Origin: Deltaproteobacteria bacterium
GTDB lineage: Bacteria > UBA10199 > JACPAL01 > GCA-016699445
Length of the DNA stretch: 64,000 bases
Direction of reading: 5' to 3'
NCBI GenBank assembly: GCA_016699445.1
Contig: CP064976.1
Location: 434,001-498,000 of the forward strand
The notes beneath the pieces are model-generated. The model was not told where the DNA came from. It ran no database searches and saw nothing but the letters and a program-made list of their open reading frames with translations. Shown piece by piece: positions 18,184-28,221 of this stretch; the first letter of the stretch is position 1; each line of letters opens with the position of its first letter. The position numbers were made by a program, and so were the translations under genes.

Positions 18184-18663
18184 ATGTCAACCAAACCACG
18201 CGTCATTTCATTTCATTACACCCTCACTGATTTTCAAGGTACCATGCTTGACTCCTCTTCAGGACGTGAACCTCTCGTTTACATGGAAGGCGCTAATCAA
18301 ATCATTCCAGGTCTTGAAAGAGAATTGGCTACTTTAAAAAAGTCAGACAAAAAAACGGTCAAAATCCCTCATCAAGAAGCTTACGGAGTGCGTAACGAGA
18401 AGCTTGTCATCAAAACACCTCGAGATCAGTTTCCCATAAAAGATGTTCAGATCGGCCAACAGTTTCAACTCGATGGAGATCCTGAAGGACGACCTTTTAC
18501 CGTCATGATTGCCAATGACAAAGAAGTCATCCTCGATGGAAATCACCCTCTGGCCAATGTCGATTTAACCTTCGATGTCGAAATTACTGAAATCCGCGAA
18601 GCCACCGCCGAAGAGCTTTCTCACGGTCATGCTCATGGCGGCGATGGCCATCATCACTCATAA
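18184..18663 (+). CDS. SlyD-like FKBP-type peptidyl-prolyl isomerase
   Basis: 159 residues. FHYTLTDFQGTMLDSS, the LVYMEGANQIIPGLERELATL segment (split: LVYMEGANQIIPG and LERELATL), and a C-terminal AEELSHGHAHGGDGHHH tail match SlyD-type FKBPs with an inserted-flap chaperone domain and a metal-binding histidine tail. It catalyses proline isomerisation and may deliver nickel. Starts 9 nt after ettA with AAGGAG upstream. Confidence 0.88.
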   Translation: MSTKPRVISFHYTLTDFQGTMLDSSSGREPLVYMEGANQIIPGLERELATLKKSDKKTVKIPHQEAYGVRNEKLVIKTPRDQFPIKDVQIGQQFQLDGDPEGRPFTVMIANDKEVILDGNHPLANVDLTFDVEITEIREATAEELSHGHAHGGDGHHHS

Positions 18664-18670
18664 CAACTCA

Positions 18671-19171
18671 TCAACGATAAGGACCGACAAATACTGGATT
18701 GGTTCCTACCACACATCCGTTATCCAAAAATTGGACGACACTGTAACAACTCCCCTGCCGGTAAGCTCCAGGAATTCCATAGCTGGTTAATACGGTGCTA
18801 CCATCCAAGAAGCTAACGCTTGTCTGAAGTGAACGATAGTCATCAGGATTATCCGGACATTGATTAAACGATGTGGCCGGTGCGCCAAAAATGGTCATCT
18901 GACCACGATTTTCCGATTGCACTTCAAAGGACATTCGAAGTCCTGGAGGATTACTTTCGAGCCATCGAGGTTCAAATCGATCAATTTGCGGGGCAGAAAC
19001 ATTATCACACACATCACTCGAAGAGGGTGTTGTGGGTGTTGACCCCAAGTCAGAACGTGTCGGAGGCTCACCGACGCAGGCGGCTGCTAGGACAGTGGAT
19101 AATAAAGCAGGTCTTAATCCTGCAAAAAAACTATTTTGTGTTAGATTCAGATTGAATCTCCTTTCATACAA
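18671..19171 (-). CDS. Predicted lipoprotein of unknown function
   Basis: Up to 166 residues. A hydrophobic stretch ending LLSTVLAAAC looks like a lipobox, with Cys near residue 32. A Thr/Ser/Pro linker follows, then a beta-rich domain with four cysteines. The start is uncertain: the open frame begins at a TTG and an AAGGAG motif lies inside the first codons, so translation may begin further in, or a small sequence error may hide the true start. Convergent with the FKBP gene, 7 nt apart. Confidence 0.5.
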   Translation of the reverse strand: MYERRFNLNLTQNSFFAGLRPALLSTVLAAACVGEPPTRSDLGSTPTTPSSSDVCDNVSAPQIDRFEPRWLESNPPGLRMSFEVQSENRGQMTIFGAPATSFNQCPDNPDDYRSLQTSVSFLDGSTVLTSYGIPGAYRQGSCYSVVQFLDNGCVVGTNPVFVGPYR

Positions 19172-19273
19172 ATCTCACTAACCAGAGACTTGATGATTGG
19201 CGATTCGAGATAACATCAACGAAGAGAATGTGTAGACTCAAAGAATACAGAAGCAAAAATCCCCTCAAATTCC

Positions 19274-19300
19274 GCAACTTTTTATCCTCACTGACGAAAA
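19274..19300 (+). promoter_or_regulatory. ECF-like promoter, copy 3
   Basis: GCAAC (19274-19278) then TTTTT, and CGAAAA (19295-19300) 16 nt after GCAAC; CGA lies 13 nt before ATG 19308. Same geometry as the copies at 7101, 13650, 21766, 28186 and 40181. Confidence 0.5.
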
Positions 19301-19307
19301 GCAGGAT

Positions 19308-20564
19308 ATGCTAAACCCCATTCAACGCCCCTCATTTTTAGCCATTCCTGCCGCAGGAGATTTTGCGCCAACTCTTGAAGAACCACCTCAGCGGCCTGAT
19401 CAGAAACTCATTAGCTCAGCACTCACCCCCATCACCGGCATATGGTGTCATGCTACATTTTTTTTCAATTCTAGAATTGAGACACTACCCTCATCATTTT
19501 CTTCAACTATGCAGAGGACTTGGAATTTAATAGAGATGGGGGACAACAATTCTGCAAAACTAGAACTACGAGATGCCTCAAAGTTAGCGGCTTCAGCTAA
19601 AGAGTGGACTAAAGTGGGAATAACCTACAAAAGATTAGGCATGATCTTAGAAGCTATAGAATGTTTCACTCAGGCTATAGAAGCTGATCATGCTTACGAT
19701 TATGCTTATCTTAGACGCGCCCTTTGCTTTAAAATTAAAAATAATATTCAAGCGTCAATTGATGACTTTGAAAAATATGTTTCTTTAAACACAGAAGACC
19801 CTATCGCCTGGTATCATTTAGCCATGCTTTATCAAAAAGTTGATCCTTACAAAAATACGGATAGAATTCTGGAATGCTTTGCTCAATCAGTGAGATTACC
19901 TGCCCAAAAAGCTTATATGCACTATTTTGAGCAAGGTTGTTTTCTGGATAGATTAGAAAGCTACAACAAGGCTCTCGAAGCCATAAATCAAGCTCTCAAA
20001 TATAGAAGTTTTCCAGAAGCCTTTCAAAAACGTGCTGGCATCAGAGAGCGCCTGGGAATGTTGGCTGAAGCGAAGAGAGATTATGAGGAAGCTATTGCTG
20101 GCTTTGCAATTCCCAATTTTCTCTGTCACTTTCGACTAGCCCGCATCTGTCAAAAATTAAACCTCCCTGGAGAGGCTCTTCGTGAATATAATCGTTGTCT
20201 CGAAATCGATAGAACAAGTGGGCCAAAAGTAGGATTATTTCGTGCAGATATTCTTTATGCACAAGGTCTCTATACTGAAGCTTTGGAGGCTATAACCCCT
20301 AGCATTGACCCTGGAGGCAATATCTTCCCTTATTTTACGAGAGGCTTAATTTATACACAACTTGGTGATATCCAAAAAGCCATTGATGGCTTCACGCTCA
20401 TCATCAATCGTCTAGATAGAAAAGAGAAATTAAATAATAGTGCAGACTACAATCTATGTTTAAAAGCTTATCAAAAAAGACGGGATGCCTTACTTAAACT
20501 AAAAGAGTACTCAAAAGCAGATAAAGACTTAGAAAGAATAAAACAGCTTTCAAAAAGATATTAA
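19308..20564 (+). CDS. TPR-repeat protein
   Basis: 418 residues. After an unstructured Pro-rich N-terminus (PSFLAIPAAGDFAPTLEEPP) there are about eight tetratricopeptide units from residue 75 on, for example GMILEAIECFTQAIEADHAY, GDIQKAIDGFTLII and NKALEAINQALKY. No signal peptide or enzyme domain. Its 3' end overlaps the convergent kinase-like gene by 4 nt, and both have the ECF-like promoter, so co-regulation with that gene is likely. Partner unknown. Confidence 0.75.
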   Translation: MLNPIQRPSFLAIPAAGDFAPTLEEPPQRPDQKLISSALTPITGIWCHATFFFNSRIETLPSSFSSTMQRTWNLIEMGDNNSAKLELRDASKLAASAKEWTKVGITYKRLGMILEAIECFTQAIEADHAYDYAYLRRALCFKIKNNIQASIDDFEKYVSLNTEDPIAWYHLAMLYQKVDPYKNTDRILECFAQSVRLPAQKAYMHYFEQGCFLDRLESYNKALEAINQALKYRSFPEAFQKRAGIRERLGMLAEAKRDYEEAIAGFAIPNFLCHFRLARICQKLNLPGEALREYNRCLEIDRTSGPKVGLFRADILYAQGLYTEALEAITPSIDPGGNIFPYFTRGLIYTQLGDIQKAIDGFTLIINRLDRKEKLNNSADYNLCLKAYQKRRDALLKLKEYSKADKDLERIKQLSKRY

Positions 20565-21759
20565 GGCAAACCTACAAGTGACTCTTGAGCTTTATTTAAA
20601 TCCAACATCTCCTTTCGGGCCTGCCTAAAATCTTCCAAAAGATCACCTGCATTTGGATGTTTCTCTTCAAATGTATCCGACAAGGCTCTTGTGAGAACTC
20701 GCTGAAGAGGCTGAGGTAGCCCTGTAAGTAAAGGCTTGAAATAAGCAGCATAATCCATTGTAGGGGAAATGATACCCGGTTTAAAAATAAGCTCGCAGAG
20801 ACTCAAAGCCATTGCATGAACATCACGACGCCAAGGATCGCGATTGGCTACTAAAGTATTCTTGTAAAAATAAATGGGGGTCCCGTAATGAGAGACCTTT
20901 GTCGCTAAATGATGAACACTCAATCCACAATCAATGAGCTTTGGCCCCTGAGAGGTCCTCAAAAAGTTGCCTGGTTTGACATCCAGATGGGCCCAACCTC
21001 GGGAATGCCAATAAGCCAAGCACCCAATCATGGCTTCCATTTCCTCCAAATCAGAAGCACTCATATTTTTAAAAATCCCCATTTCATAATCCCCTGAGGG
21101 ACAATAGCGCATTTTTAAAGCCGTTTGACCGTCAACCTCCACAAGAGCCTCAATAGGCCACAGAGGAACAGTCTCAGACTCCCTCATGAGTGTCACAGCT
21201 CCTTGAAACATCATCTCTCTCATAAGGTAATAGGCAAAGGCTTTCTGTTTCAAAATAAATTCCACGCCCTGGGCATGACTTTAAAAAAGCTATCACCGTC
21301 TTGAAAGAGATCGTAATGATCCGTAGAGGCGTCCCGAAGCCTTTGCATATTGTGAGAGGTCAAATGTGGATCTTGAGAAAGCTCAGGAACATTTCGATCT
21401 ACGGAAGAAGCCAGGCGAAACAAAAAATCCTCTAGAGGTTCCTGATCTTTGGGAAATAAAAAACAGAGTCCCAACCCGACTCTTAACCCCTCTTTCCAAT
21501 AATAAGCCCCTCCACAATCAGGAGCCGTGAGAGCTTTTCGTAAAAGACCGATTCGCTCCCCCATATTTTGCCAGGTTTTTAGCGTCTCAGCTTGAGACGC
21601 ATCCAGACGGGAACTGACCGCCCTTAAACATAAAGAATACTGATCTAGGACTAATGTGACATCGCTTTTAGAAACACCAGCTTCGCAATCAACAAGACCC
21701 TGCACATGCGAAATAACCGAGGGTAACGTCCCCCGTAAGCCGTCCAACAAATAAAACAT
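20561..21759 (-). CDS. Serine/threonine-kinase-like protein (frameshifted)
   Basis: Frames 21250-21759 and 20561-21265 join into about 400 residues by adding one G at 21267-21269 (minus strand AGGGCGTGG), giving SFFKVMPRGVEFILKQKAF. Residues 1-150 are helical and unrecognised. The kinase domain follows: possible ATP-binding Lys in FILKQK, catalytic loop HLDVKPGNFL (HxDxKxxN), metal site LIDCGLS (DFG replaced by DCG) and activation segment GTPIYF. A glycine-rich loop is not obvious. Motifs suggest an active but divergent Hanks-type kinase. ATG 21759 has no Shine-Dalgarno and carries the ECF-like promoter 12 nt upstream. Confidence 0.7.
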
Positions 21760-21765
21760 GTTCTA

Positions 21766-21792
21766 TTGTCGCACTCAGGGAGAAAAAGTTGT
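21766..21792 (-). promoter_or_regulatory. ECF-like promoter, copy 4
   Basis: Minus strand ACAAC (21792-21788) plus TTTTT, then CGACAA (21771-21766) 16 nt later, 12 nt before ATG 21759. Confidence 0.5.
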
Positions 21793-21819
21793 GTGTGGAT
21801 GAGAAAATTTTGTTGTAAG

Positions 21820-23681
21820 TTAAGACCCGATCAATTCCTCATACTTCTTACTTTTCAGATCATGATCGTGAGTGATTTTTTCAAGCTGGGCAAAAAGCTC
21901 GTCGATTTTCCTCTGATTATCCTTAGTCGTCTTGGAAAGATGAACGAAAGCTTCAATGTCATTATTTTTTGAGGCATCTGCCAACATCTCATTGGATTGA
22001 GCCAGCTCATTTTCAAGCTCCATAATTCTGGCTTCGAGTAACTCCATCTCTTTTTTAAGAGGCGTTAAAACTTTGGAACGCTCTTGAATAAGCTCAGCAC
22101 GTTCTTTTTTATTAGGTTCTTTGGATTCTTTTACTTCAGACACAGGAACTGAAGTCGTTGTAGCCGCTGCGGCGATACTCTTCGAAGGCTTTCCACCCTC
22201 TTCTTCCCAACCCACCTTCTCCAAAAATTCATCATACGTCCCATTAAAAATATCGACCATGCCATGTTGGAAAACGATTAACTTCGTCGCTACAGCTCGC
22301 AAAATCATTTCACTATGCGTGACGAGAACAACAGTCCCTTCAAACTCCTGAATACTTTCTAGCAAAGCTTCAATCGATGGCATGTCGAGATGGTTAGTGG
22401 GTTCGTCGAGCAGCAAGAGATTAGCGGGCATGGCAACGATCTTACCCAACATCACACGGCTCTTTTCACCTCCGGACAAAACCGAAATTTTCTTCTCAGC
22501 AGAATCACCACTAAACATCATAATTCCACAAATTGTCCGAACCGCCGTGCGACCCAGCTCATGATTGGCGCTGTCGATTTCTTCTTCTACTGTCAGCTTT
22601 GGATCGAGTCGATTGATATTGGTCTGACCAAAATATCCCATACGGACGGCGGGATTGATCGTGATCTCACCTTCATTAGGCTTCAATTCCCCAGCGATCA
22701 GATTCAGAAGAGTTGATTTTCCTTTTCCATTTTTTCCAATGATCGCAATACGATCTTTGGATTGGATCGAAAAATTTAAATTCTGAATCAACGATGTTTG
22801 TTCATCATAACCAAAAGAAAGATTTTTAATATCAGCTAAAAACTTCGACTGAATTGGCAAATAGTGAAACTTAAAATCCAAACTTTGAATATCCGAAAGC
22901 TGATCTTTCTTCCCCATCTTCTCCAGCATCTTGATACGCGACTGAACGGCAGCAGCTTTTGTTGCTTGAGCTCGGAAACGATTGACGAATTGTTCAATCT
23001 GCTTACGCTGTTTATCCTCACCCTGGCGTGTCTTTTCGTAGATCTCTTCCTCTTGTTCTATTTGAGCATAGAGCTTTTCAGTCCCGCCCTGAACTTTTTT
23101 TAGTTTTTGACGATGAATTGCGGCCGTGTGCGTGCACACGTCATCCATAAAATCTCGATCATGTGAAATTAAAATCACTTCATGAGGCCACTCTTTAAGA
23201 AAACGCGCCAACCAACGAATAGAAATAATATCAAGATAGTTGGTCGGTTCATCGAGCAAAAGGAGGTTAGGCTCGTTGACTAAAAGCTTGGCGAGATTGA
23301 GACGGATTTGAAAACCACCCGAAAAAGAAGCTGGGGGTTTTGCATATCCTCTTCACCAAATCCCAGACCAAACAAGATCATCTCAGCCTTATAATGCAAA
23401 TCCTCTTCACCCGGAGGAAGACCTAAACAGGCTTCTTCCAAAAGAGTTGGCTTGGTCCACTTGAGATGCTGAGCCAAATGCCCCACGCGATAATTGCGAG
23501 GCATAACGATCACACCATCATCAGGATCTTCTTCTTTTAAAATCAGCCTAAAAAGAGTGGATTTCCCATGACCATTTCGCCCCACCAAACCAACACGCTC
23601 TCCAGAAGTCATCTGAAACGAGATTTTATCAAAGAGGGCTTGCCCTCCATAAGATTTTTCGAGGTTTTGAATGCGTATCAT
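21820..23681 (-). CDS. ABC-F ATPase, Uup/YheS-like (frameshifted)
   Basis: Frames 23280-23681 and 21820-23259 join by adding one C at 23333-23337 (minus strand C5), giving PPASFSGGFQIRLNLAKLL. The product is about 620 residues. First ATPase: VGRNGHGKST, SFSGGFQIRLNLA, LLLDEPTNYLD. Linker with EKLYAQIEQEEEIYEKTRQG. Second ATPase: IGKNGKGKST, LSGGEKSRVMLGK, LLLDEPTNHLDMPSI. The C-terminal 100 residues form a Glu/Lys-rich coiled coil (LTPLKKEMELLEARIMELEN) as in Uup and YheS. Such proteins act on ribosomes or in DNA repair (Uup); which one cannot be settled. Confidence 0.88.
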
Positions 23682-23711
23682 AAGAGTGGAAAATAAGAGA
23701 AATTAAACTGA

Positions 23712-24773
23712 TTATTTTGCAGCCACCGTCTGTCGTGCTGGAGCTGAAATCGTATCTTTCCGGAAAAGTCGCGCAAACTCACGAGGACGACGATCTTTCC
23801 AGGCGCCACGATGGTAGGCATAACTCACGATCATAGGGAATGCTAAAGTAGCTTCAGAGTAAATCATTTGCTCATAAGCTGTATCAACTTTACCCCAAGA
23901 ACTGGCTTCCTTAAGAGTGGAACCTGACAACGCACCATCACGTTCATCCGCGACTGTAATCTGAATAGCATACTTGTGCATGGGCACTTCTTTACCCAAA
24001 AGATCTGCAGCCACAACGACGTCTTGAGCAAAATTCTTCGGTACACCACCACCTATCATCAAAAGACCAGATTCCCCTGCGGCAATTTTCAACTCGGTCA
24101 GCTCACGAAAATCCGCAGCTGAATCAATACTCATATGCTTCTCAGGATTTTTGGTTTGATGCATCACCAAACCAAAACCAGCACTACAATCAGAAAATGC
24201 AGGACAAAAAATCGGCACACCTTTTTTATAAGCGGAATGAACGATAGAAGGAATATTCTTCCCCTTCTTCTCTAAATAAGCACCCATCGCTTCGATAAAT
24301 TCACGAGAGGAGTAAGGACGGGGCTCAAGACTATCCGCAATTTCCCCAGTCACATTGTCACACACACGCAATTCATCTTCGTCGATCAGCGTATCATAAA
24401 TACGATCAATGGCCATTTCACGAAGCTGATTGTCATCCAATGTGGGGTTTCCAACGTAATGCTTAAAACCCAAACCTTCAAAAAAGTCCTGATCGACAAT
24501 ATTAGCCCCTGTGGAAACAATGGCATCGATCATGTTGTTTTCAACAAGATCAATAACCACTTGCTTCAATCCCGCACTGATCAAAGAACCTGCAAGACAC
24601 AAGATATTAGCGGATTTTGGATCACGCACCATCTTGTCAAAAATTTCAGCGCCACGAGCTAAGTTACGAGCTTGAAACGCCAAACCCTTCATGCTTTCCA
24701 CATATTTTGAAAGGTCATGTTGCTTGATATCGATGTGTACGATCGGTGTTTTTAAAAGTTCTTTTTTATTCAT
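23712..24773 (-). CDS. Deoxyhypusine synthase family protein
   Basis: About 353 residues from ATG 24773 (ATG 24809 is an alternative start). Family motifs are GSLISAGLKQVVIDLVEN, VSTGANIVDQDFFEGLG, PIFCPAFSDCSAGFG, IGGGVPKNF, TVADERDGALSGST and the active-site region SSWGKV, where Lys (the residue that carries the aminobutyl intermediate in deoxyhypusine synthase) is kept. Then comes SEATLAFPMIVSY. Bacterial members transfer an aminobutyl group from spermidine; the acceptor may be a protein or putrescine (homospermidine). Bacteria lack eIF5A, so the substrate is open. Monocistronic. Confidence 0.88.
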   Translation of the reverse strand: MNKKELLKTPIVHIDIKQHDLSKYVESMKGLAFQARNLARGAEIFDKMVRDPKSANILCLAGSLISAGLKQVVIDLVENNMIDAIVSTGANIVDQDFFEGLGFKHYVGNPTLDDNQLREMAIDRIYDTLIDEDELRVCDNVTGEIADSLEPRPYSSREFIEAMGAYLEKKGKNIPSIVHSAYKKGVPIFCPAFSDCSAGFGLVMHQTKNPEKHMSIDSAADFRELTELKIAAGESGLLMIGGGVPKNFAQDVVVAADLLGKEVPMHKYAIQITVADERDGALSGSTLKEASSWGKVDTAYEQMIYSEATLAFPMIVSYAYHRGAWKDRRPREFARLFRKDTISAPARQTVAAK

Positions 24774-24862
24774 AATAATGACGCCATCCTTTTTTGTGCG
24801 GGGGGTCATAGGGAAAAAGGATATTCATTGCAACCAGGAACTTTACTCTCTACCCTAACCTC

Positions 24863-25350
24863 ATGACTCAAGAAAACTCAAAACCCGTCTCAGCCTCAGC
24901 GGCTGAATTTACTCACTTAGTCCTCCCACCCGACACCAATGCCTTAGGTACCATCTTCGGTGGTCGTCTCATGGAATGGATCGATATTGGTGCGGCGATT
25001 GTTGCCACACGCCATTGTCATCAAGTAGCCGTCACAGCCAGCATGGATGCTCTTAATTTTATTCATCCGATTAAGCTGGGCGACATTGTCATCCTAAAAG
25101 CCTCCGTCAATTATACACACAAGTCATCCATGGAAATTGGTGTCAAAGTCGAAGCTGAAAATGGCAAGACTGGGGAACGAAAGCATACGGCCAGCGCCTA
25201 CCTCACTTTTGTCGCTCTTGATGACAACAAAAGCCGATACCTGTCCCCGCAATTGAACCCATGACAGAAGATGAAAAACGTCGTTTTGAAAATGGCAAGC
25301 TGCGTCGTGAAGAACGTCTGCGTTGGAGACAAATTCAGAAAACCCTCTAG
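24863..25350 (+). CDS. Acyl-CoA thioesterase, hotdog fold (frameshifted)
   Basis: The frame 24863-25264 continues to a TAG at 25348 if one A is added to the A4 run at 25229-25232, giving DDNKKPIPVPAIEPMTEDEK and then the basic tail KRRFENGKLRREERLR that is standard in this family. Core motifs: PPDTNALGTIFGGRLMEWID, ASMDALNFIHPIKLGD, HKSSMEIGVKVEAEN. These proteins (BACH/YciA-like) hydrolyse acyl-CoA to free acid and CoA in the cytoplasm. Divergent from the deoxyhypusine synthase gene. Confidence 0.88.
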
Positions 25351-25393
25351 TAAAGCTCTTTTCTACCGTTATAATCTTTAAAGGAAAAGATTT

Positions 25394-25996
25394 ATGGTGG
25401 AAACCGGCAGTCATTTTGACGCAACCAGTCTTCCAGAATACTTTCGAGAGCTGGTGAAGCAAGCCTTGGAGCATCAACGAGTAAAAGCTCCTGAGGAAAT
25501 TGAATTTTATCTCGTCAACCTCCTCCAATCACATATGTTTGCTCCAGAAAGTCTCAGAGCTCCTGAATCTTCTTCCTTAAAAGAACAACCGCTAGCCATT
25601 CTCTATCTCAAAGCCCAACAATCTGAATATGAAACAAAGCTCACTCTTTTAAAGCAACTGGGCGATTCGGCCCTTTTTACTTCAGGTTATTTTCCAGCAA
25701 GCCTCAATCGCCAATTAGTTGATATTAAATATTACGCACAAATGGGTGGCAGTGCTTACGCGGATCTAGCACAAATTGTTTCCAAAAATATCGCCAACAT
25801 GTTTGAAGATCTGGCCGGACATTTTCTGTCGTATGCAGATGTTTTATCTGAAGTCAGTGAATCCTGCCAATTTACCAATGATAAAGATATTTTGAGACAC
25901 TATGAGACCTGGCTGAAAACAGGAAGCTCTCATTCTTTTAATCGATTGGCTCAAAAAGGCATCATCCCCACACAACAATCTCTGAAAACTCAGTAG
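25394..25996 (+). CDS. Conserved-looking hypothetical protein
   Basis: 200 residues, start ATG 25394 with AAAGGAAAAG upstream. Soluble and helical, with no signal peptide. Motif-like stretches are EIEFYLVNLLQSHM, LYLKAQQSEYETK and YAQMGGSAYADLAQI. The pattern suggests a helical bundle; I do not recognise the family. It stands alone, 44 nt after the thioesterase gene. Confidence 0.65.
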   Translation: MVETGSHFDATSLPEYFRELVKQALEHQRVKAPEEIEFYLVNLLQSHMFAPESLRAPESSSLKEQPLAILYLKAQQSEYETKLTLLKQLGDSALFTSGYFPASLNRQLVDIKYYAQMGGSAYADLAQIVSKNIANMFEDLAGHFLSYADVLSEVSESCQFTNDKDILRHYETWLKTGSSHSFNRLAQKGIIPTQQSLKTQ

Positions 25997-26051
25997 AAAA
26001 AATAGACAGAAGGCTTTATCAATCGTATTTTACGCGTCCGTGAATATTTCA

Positions 26052-26417
26052 ATGAAGATTTTAAAAGTATTGATAGTGGCGTGTCTGGGATTCTTATTTT
26101 CCTGTGGAGGCGCACGTACCACGACTGTAGCGGATGGATCAGCCCCTATCCTTTTAAGCATTACACCTTTATCTGTCAGTCGTGGAAGCACTGTAACCCT
26201 TTCAGGGTCTGGCTTTTCCATTGTCCCTCAAGAAAATGTCATTTTGCTGGGAGGAACTTCCACACCTGCATCAAACTACATCACAAACAGCTCTGGCGAA
26301 GCGATTACATTTATCGTGCCGAATAATACCCCTTTAGGAGATCAACCATTGACAGTTATTGTCGAAGGATTTGCTGACAGCATTAGTAATCCCATCACAC
26401 TCACTATTACACCCTAA
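26052..26417 (+). CDS. IPT/TIG-domain lipoprotein
   Basis: About 121 residues from ATG 26052 (GTG 26040 possible; neither has a clear ribosome site). A signal peptide ends in the lipobox LFSC near residue 17. The rest is a single IPT/TIG Ig-like domain: APILLSITPLSVSRGSTVTL, SGSGFS, GDQPLTVIVEG. Likely anchored to the membrane on the periplasmic side. It ends 2 nt before amgK. Confidence 0.75.
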   Translation: MKILKVLIVACLGFLFSCGGARTTTVADGSAPILLSITPLSVSRGSTVTLSGSGFSIVPQENVILLGGTSTPASNYITNSSGEAITFIVPNNTPLGDQPLTVIVEGFADSISNPITLTITP

Positions 26418-26419
26418 TT

Positions 26420-27421
26420 ATGAATACACTCATTTCAAAAGTCTCTGAACGCCTTCAAACAGCTCCTGAGAAGATCAAACTCACTAAGCTTCATGGAGAT
26501 GCCTCCAATCGTATTTATTATCGTATCGAAATTGAAAACAAACCCAACTTCATCTTAATGCAGCTACCCGCAGGACCTTCAAGTGTTTCGGAAGAAATTA
26601 CTAATGCAACAACCAAACCTTCCGAACTACCTTTTGTAAATATCGATCGTTTTTTAAGATCCAAAAATCTTCCAGCTCCTGAAATTGTTTCTTATGATGC
26701 CCAAGAAGGACTGATGATATTGGAAGATTTTGGTCCCGAAACTTTTGAAAAAAGAATCTTAGCGTCTAACAACCAAGAGAAAATAAATTGGTATCAAAAA
26801 GCCATCGATCTTTTGATGATTCTGCAAAAGCAGTGTCTTCCCGATCAAAACTGTATCGCCTTCTCACGCTCTTTTGATGCCAAACTTTTAAATTGGGAAT
26901 TTGATCATTTTTTTGAATATGGAATTGAGGCACGATTAAATATCAAGATTGATCCCAAAGATTTGCTGACCCTTCGTGAATTAGGAAATAAAATCACAAC
27001 TCACCTCATCTCTCTCCCTCAGATTTTTGTGCACAGGGATTTTCAAAGTCGTAATCTGATGGTGCAGGATCAAAAACTTAAACTTTTGGATTTTCAAGAT
27101 GCTTTGATGGGGCCACAACCCTATGACTTGGTAGCTCTGTTGCGTGACTCCTATATTGCTTTAAACTCTCAAGAGCTCTCTACGCTGGTAAACTATTATT
27201 CAAAAGACGAAATTTTCTTCCGGGATTTTGACTGGATGACAATTCAACGAAAGCTCAAAGATGCAGGTCGCTTTGTTTACATTGACCAAGTGAAAAAGAA
27301 TCCTTCGTTTTTAGTCCATATTCCCAATTCGCTCCAATACGTCAAAGAAGCCTTCCAACGCCGACCGGAATTAGGTAATTTTTTAGAACTACTTAAAAAA
27401 TACGTTCCTGAGTGGAGATAG
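26420..27421 (+). CDS. amgK: N-acetylmuramate/N-acetylglucosamine-1-kinase-like (aminoglycoside phosphotransferase fold)
   Basis: 333 residues. The phosphotransferase fold shows LHGDASNRIYYRIEIE at the start (nucleotide loop), VHRDFQSRNLMV (catalytic HxDxxxxN) and KLLDFQDALMGPQPYDLVAL (metal site), the AmgK pattern. AmgK phosphorylates MurNAc at C1 in peptidoglycan recycling and bypasses fosfomycin-sensitive synthesis. The murU homologue begins 2 nt after its stop, the standard pairing, which strongly supports the call. Confidence 0.88.
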   Translation: MNTLISKVSERLQTAPEKIKLTKLHGDASNRIYYRIEIENKPNFILMQLPAGPSSVSEEITNATTKPSELPFVNIDRFLRSKNLPAPEIVSYDAQEGLMILEDFGPETFEKRILASNNQEKINWYQKAIDLLMILQKQCLPDQNCIAFSRSFDAKLLNWEFDHFFEYGIEARLNIKIDPKDLLTLRELGNKITTHLISLPQIFVHRDFQSRNLMVQDQKLKLLDFQDALMGPQPYDLVALLRDSYIALNSQELSTLVNYYSKDEIFFRDFDWMTIQRKLKDAGRFVYIDQVKKNPSFLVHIPNSLQYVKEAFQRRPELGNFLELLKKYVPEWR

Positions 27422-27423
27422 AA

Positions 27424-28148
27424 ATGAAAGCGATGATTTTAGCGGCAGGATTGGGAACTCGACTGAGACCTTTAACTGAGAAAAACCCAAAGCTCTCATA
27501 CCTGTCAATGGTCGTCCTCTGATTCATTATTCACTATTTCTTTTAAAAAAATATGGATTCAAAGAAGTTTTGATCAATCTTCATTATTTAGGAGAAATGA
27601 TCGAACACGCTTTAGGTGATGGAAAAGATTGGGGACTTAAGATCACATACTCGTGGGAACCAGAACTTTTAGGAACAGGCGGTGGCATTAAAAAAGCTGA
27701 ATCTTTTTTTAAAGGTGAAGATTTTTTAGTTTTGAATAGTGATATTTTAATTGATGTTGATTTGAAAAAAGTGATCGATTTTCACTGTCAAAATCAAGCT
27801 GCAGCTACAATGGTTTTAAGACCATTGGAATCCACCAGTCAGGACACTCCGGTTTTTTTAAATGAAAAAAACAACATTGTCGGCATTAAAGACTCTCCTC
27901 AAAATTCAGTTCTCTTAAAAAAGATGGGCTACACAGGAGTGCAAATACTTTCACAAAAAATGCTCGACTATCTTCCACAACAAATAGAATCATGTATCAT
28001 CAAACAATCTTATCAACCTGCCATTACTGACAATCTTTCTATTTTTGGTTTTGAATATTTGGGCTACTGGAATGATTTAGGAACTCTCAAAAGACTTCAT
28101 CAAGCCGAACTTGATCTTAAACAGACTCACCTGACTTTCATGCAGTAG
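27424..28148 (+). CDS. murU: N-acetylmuramate-1-phosphate uridylyltransferase (frameshifted)
   Basis: ATG 27424 opens MKAMILAAGLGTRLRPLTEK, the nucleotidyltransferase signature. The frame then breaks within 27481-27491 (A5-C3-A3) and one added base restores NPKALIPVNGRPLIHYSLF and the rest through 28148. About 241 residues, normal for MurU. Later motifs: LGTGGGIKKAESFF, LVLNSDILIDVD (metal Asp) and YWNDLGTLKRL. It makes UDP-MurNAc from MurNAc-1-phosphate. Couples with amgK. Confidence 0.88.
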
Positions 28149-28185
28149 AATCAATGGTTTTCTGCACTTTTCTTCAAAATACTTA

Positions 28186-28213
28186 GCAACGATTTTAGAT
28201 GAATCACCGAAGA
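28186..28213 (+). promoter_or_regulatory. ECF-like promoter, copy 5 (weaker)
   Basis: GCAAC (28186-28190), a T-rich stretch, then CGAAGA (28208-28213) 17 nt later, 14 nt before ATG 28222. The -10 departs from CGATAA at two positions, so this copy is less certain than the others. Confidence 0.4.
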
Positions 28214-28221
28214 ATGTGGAT

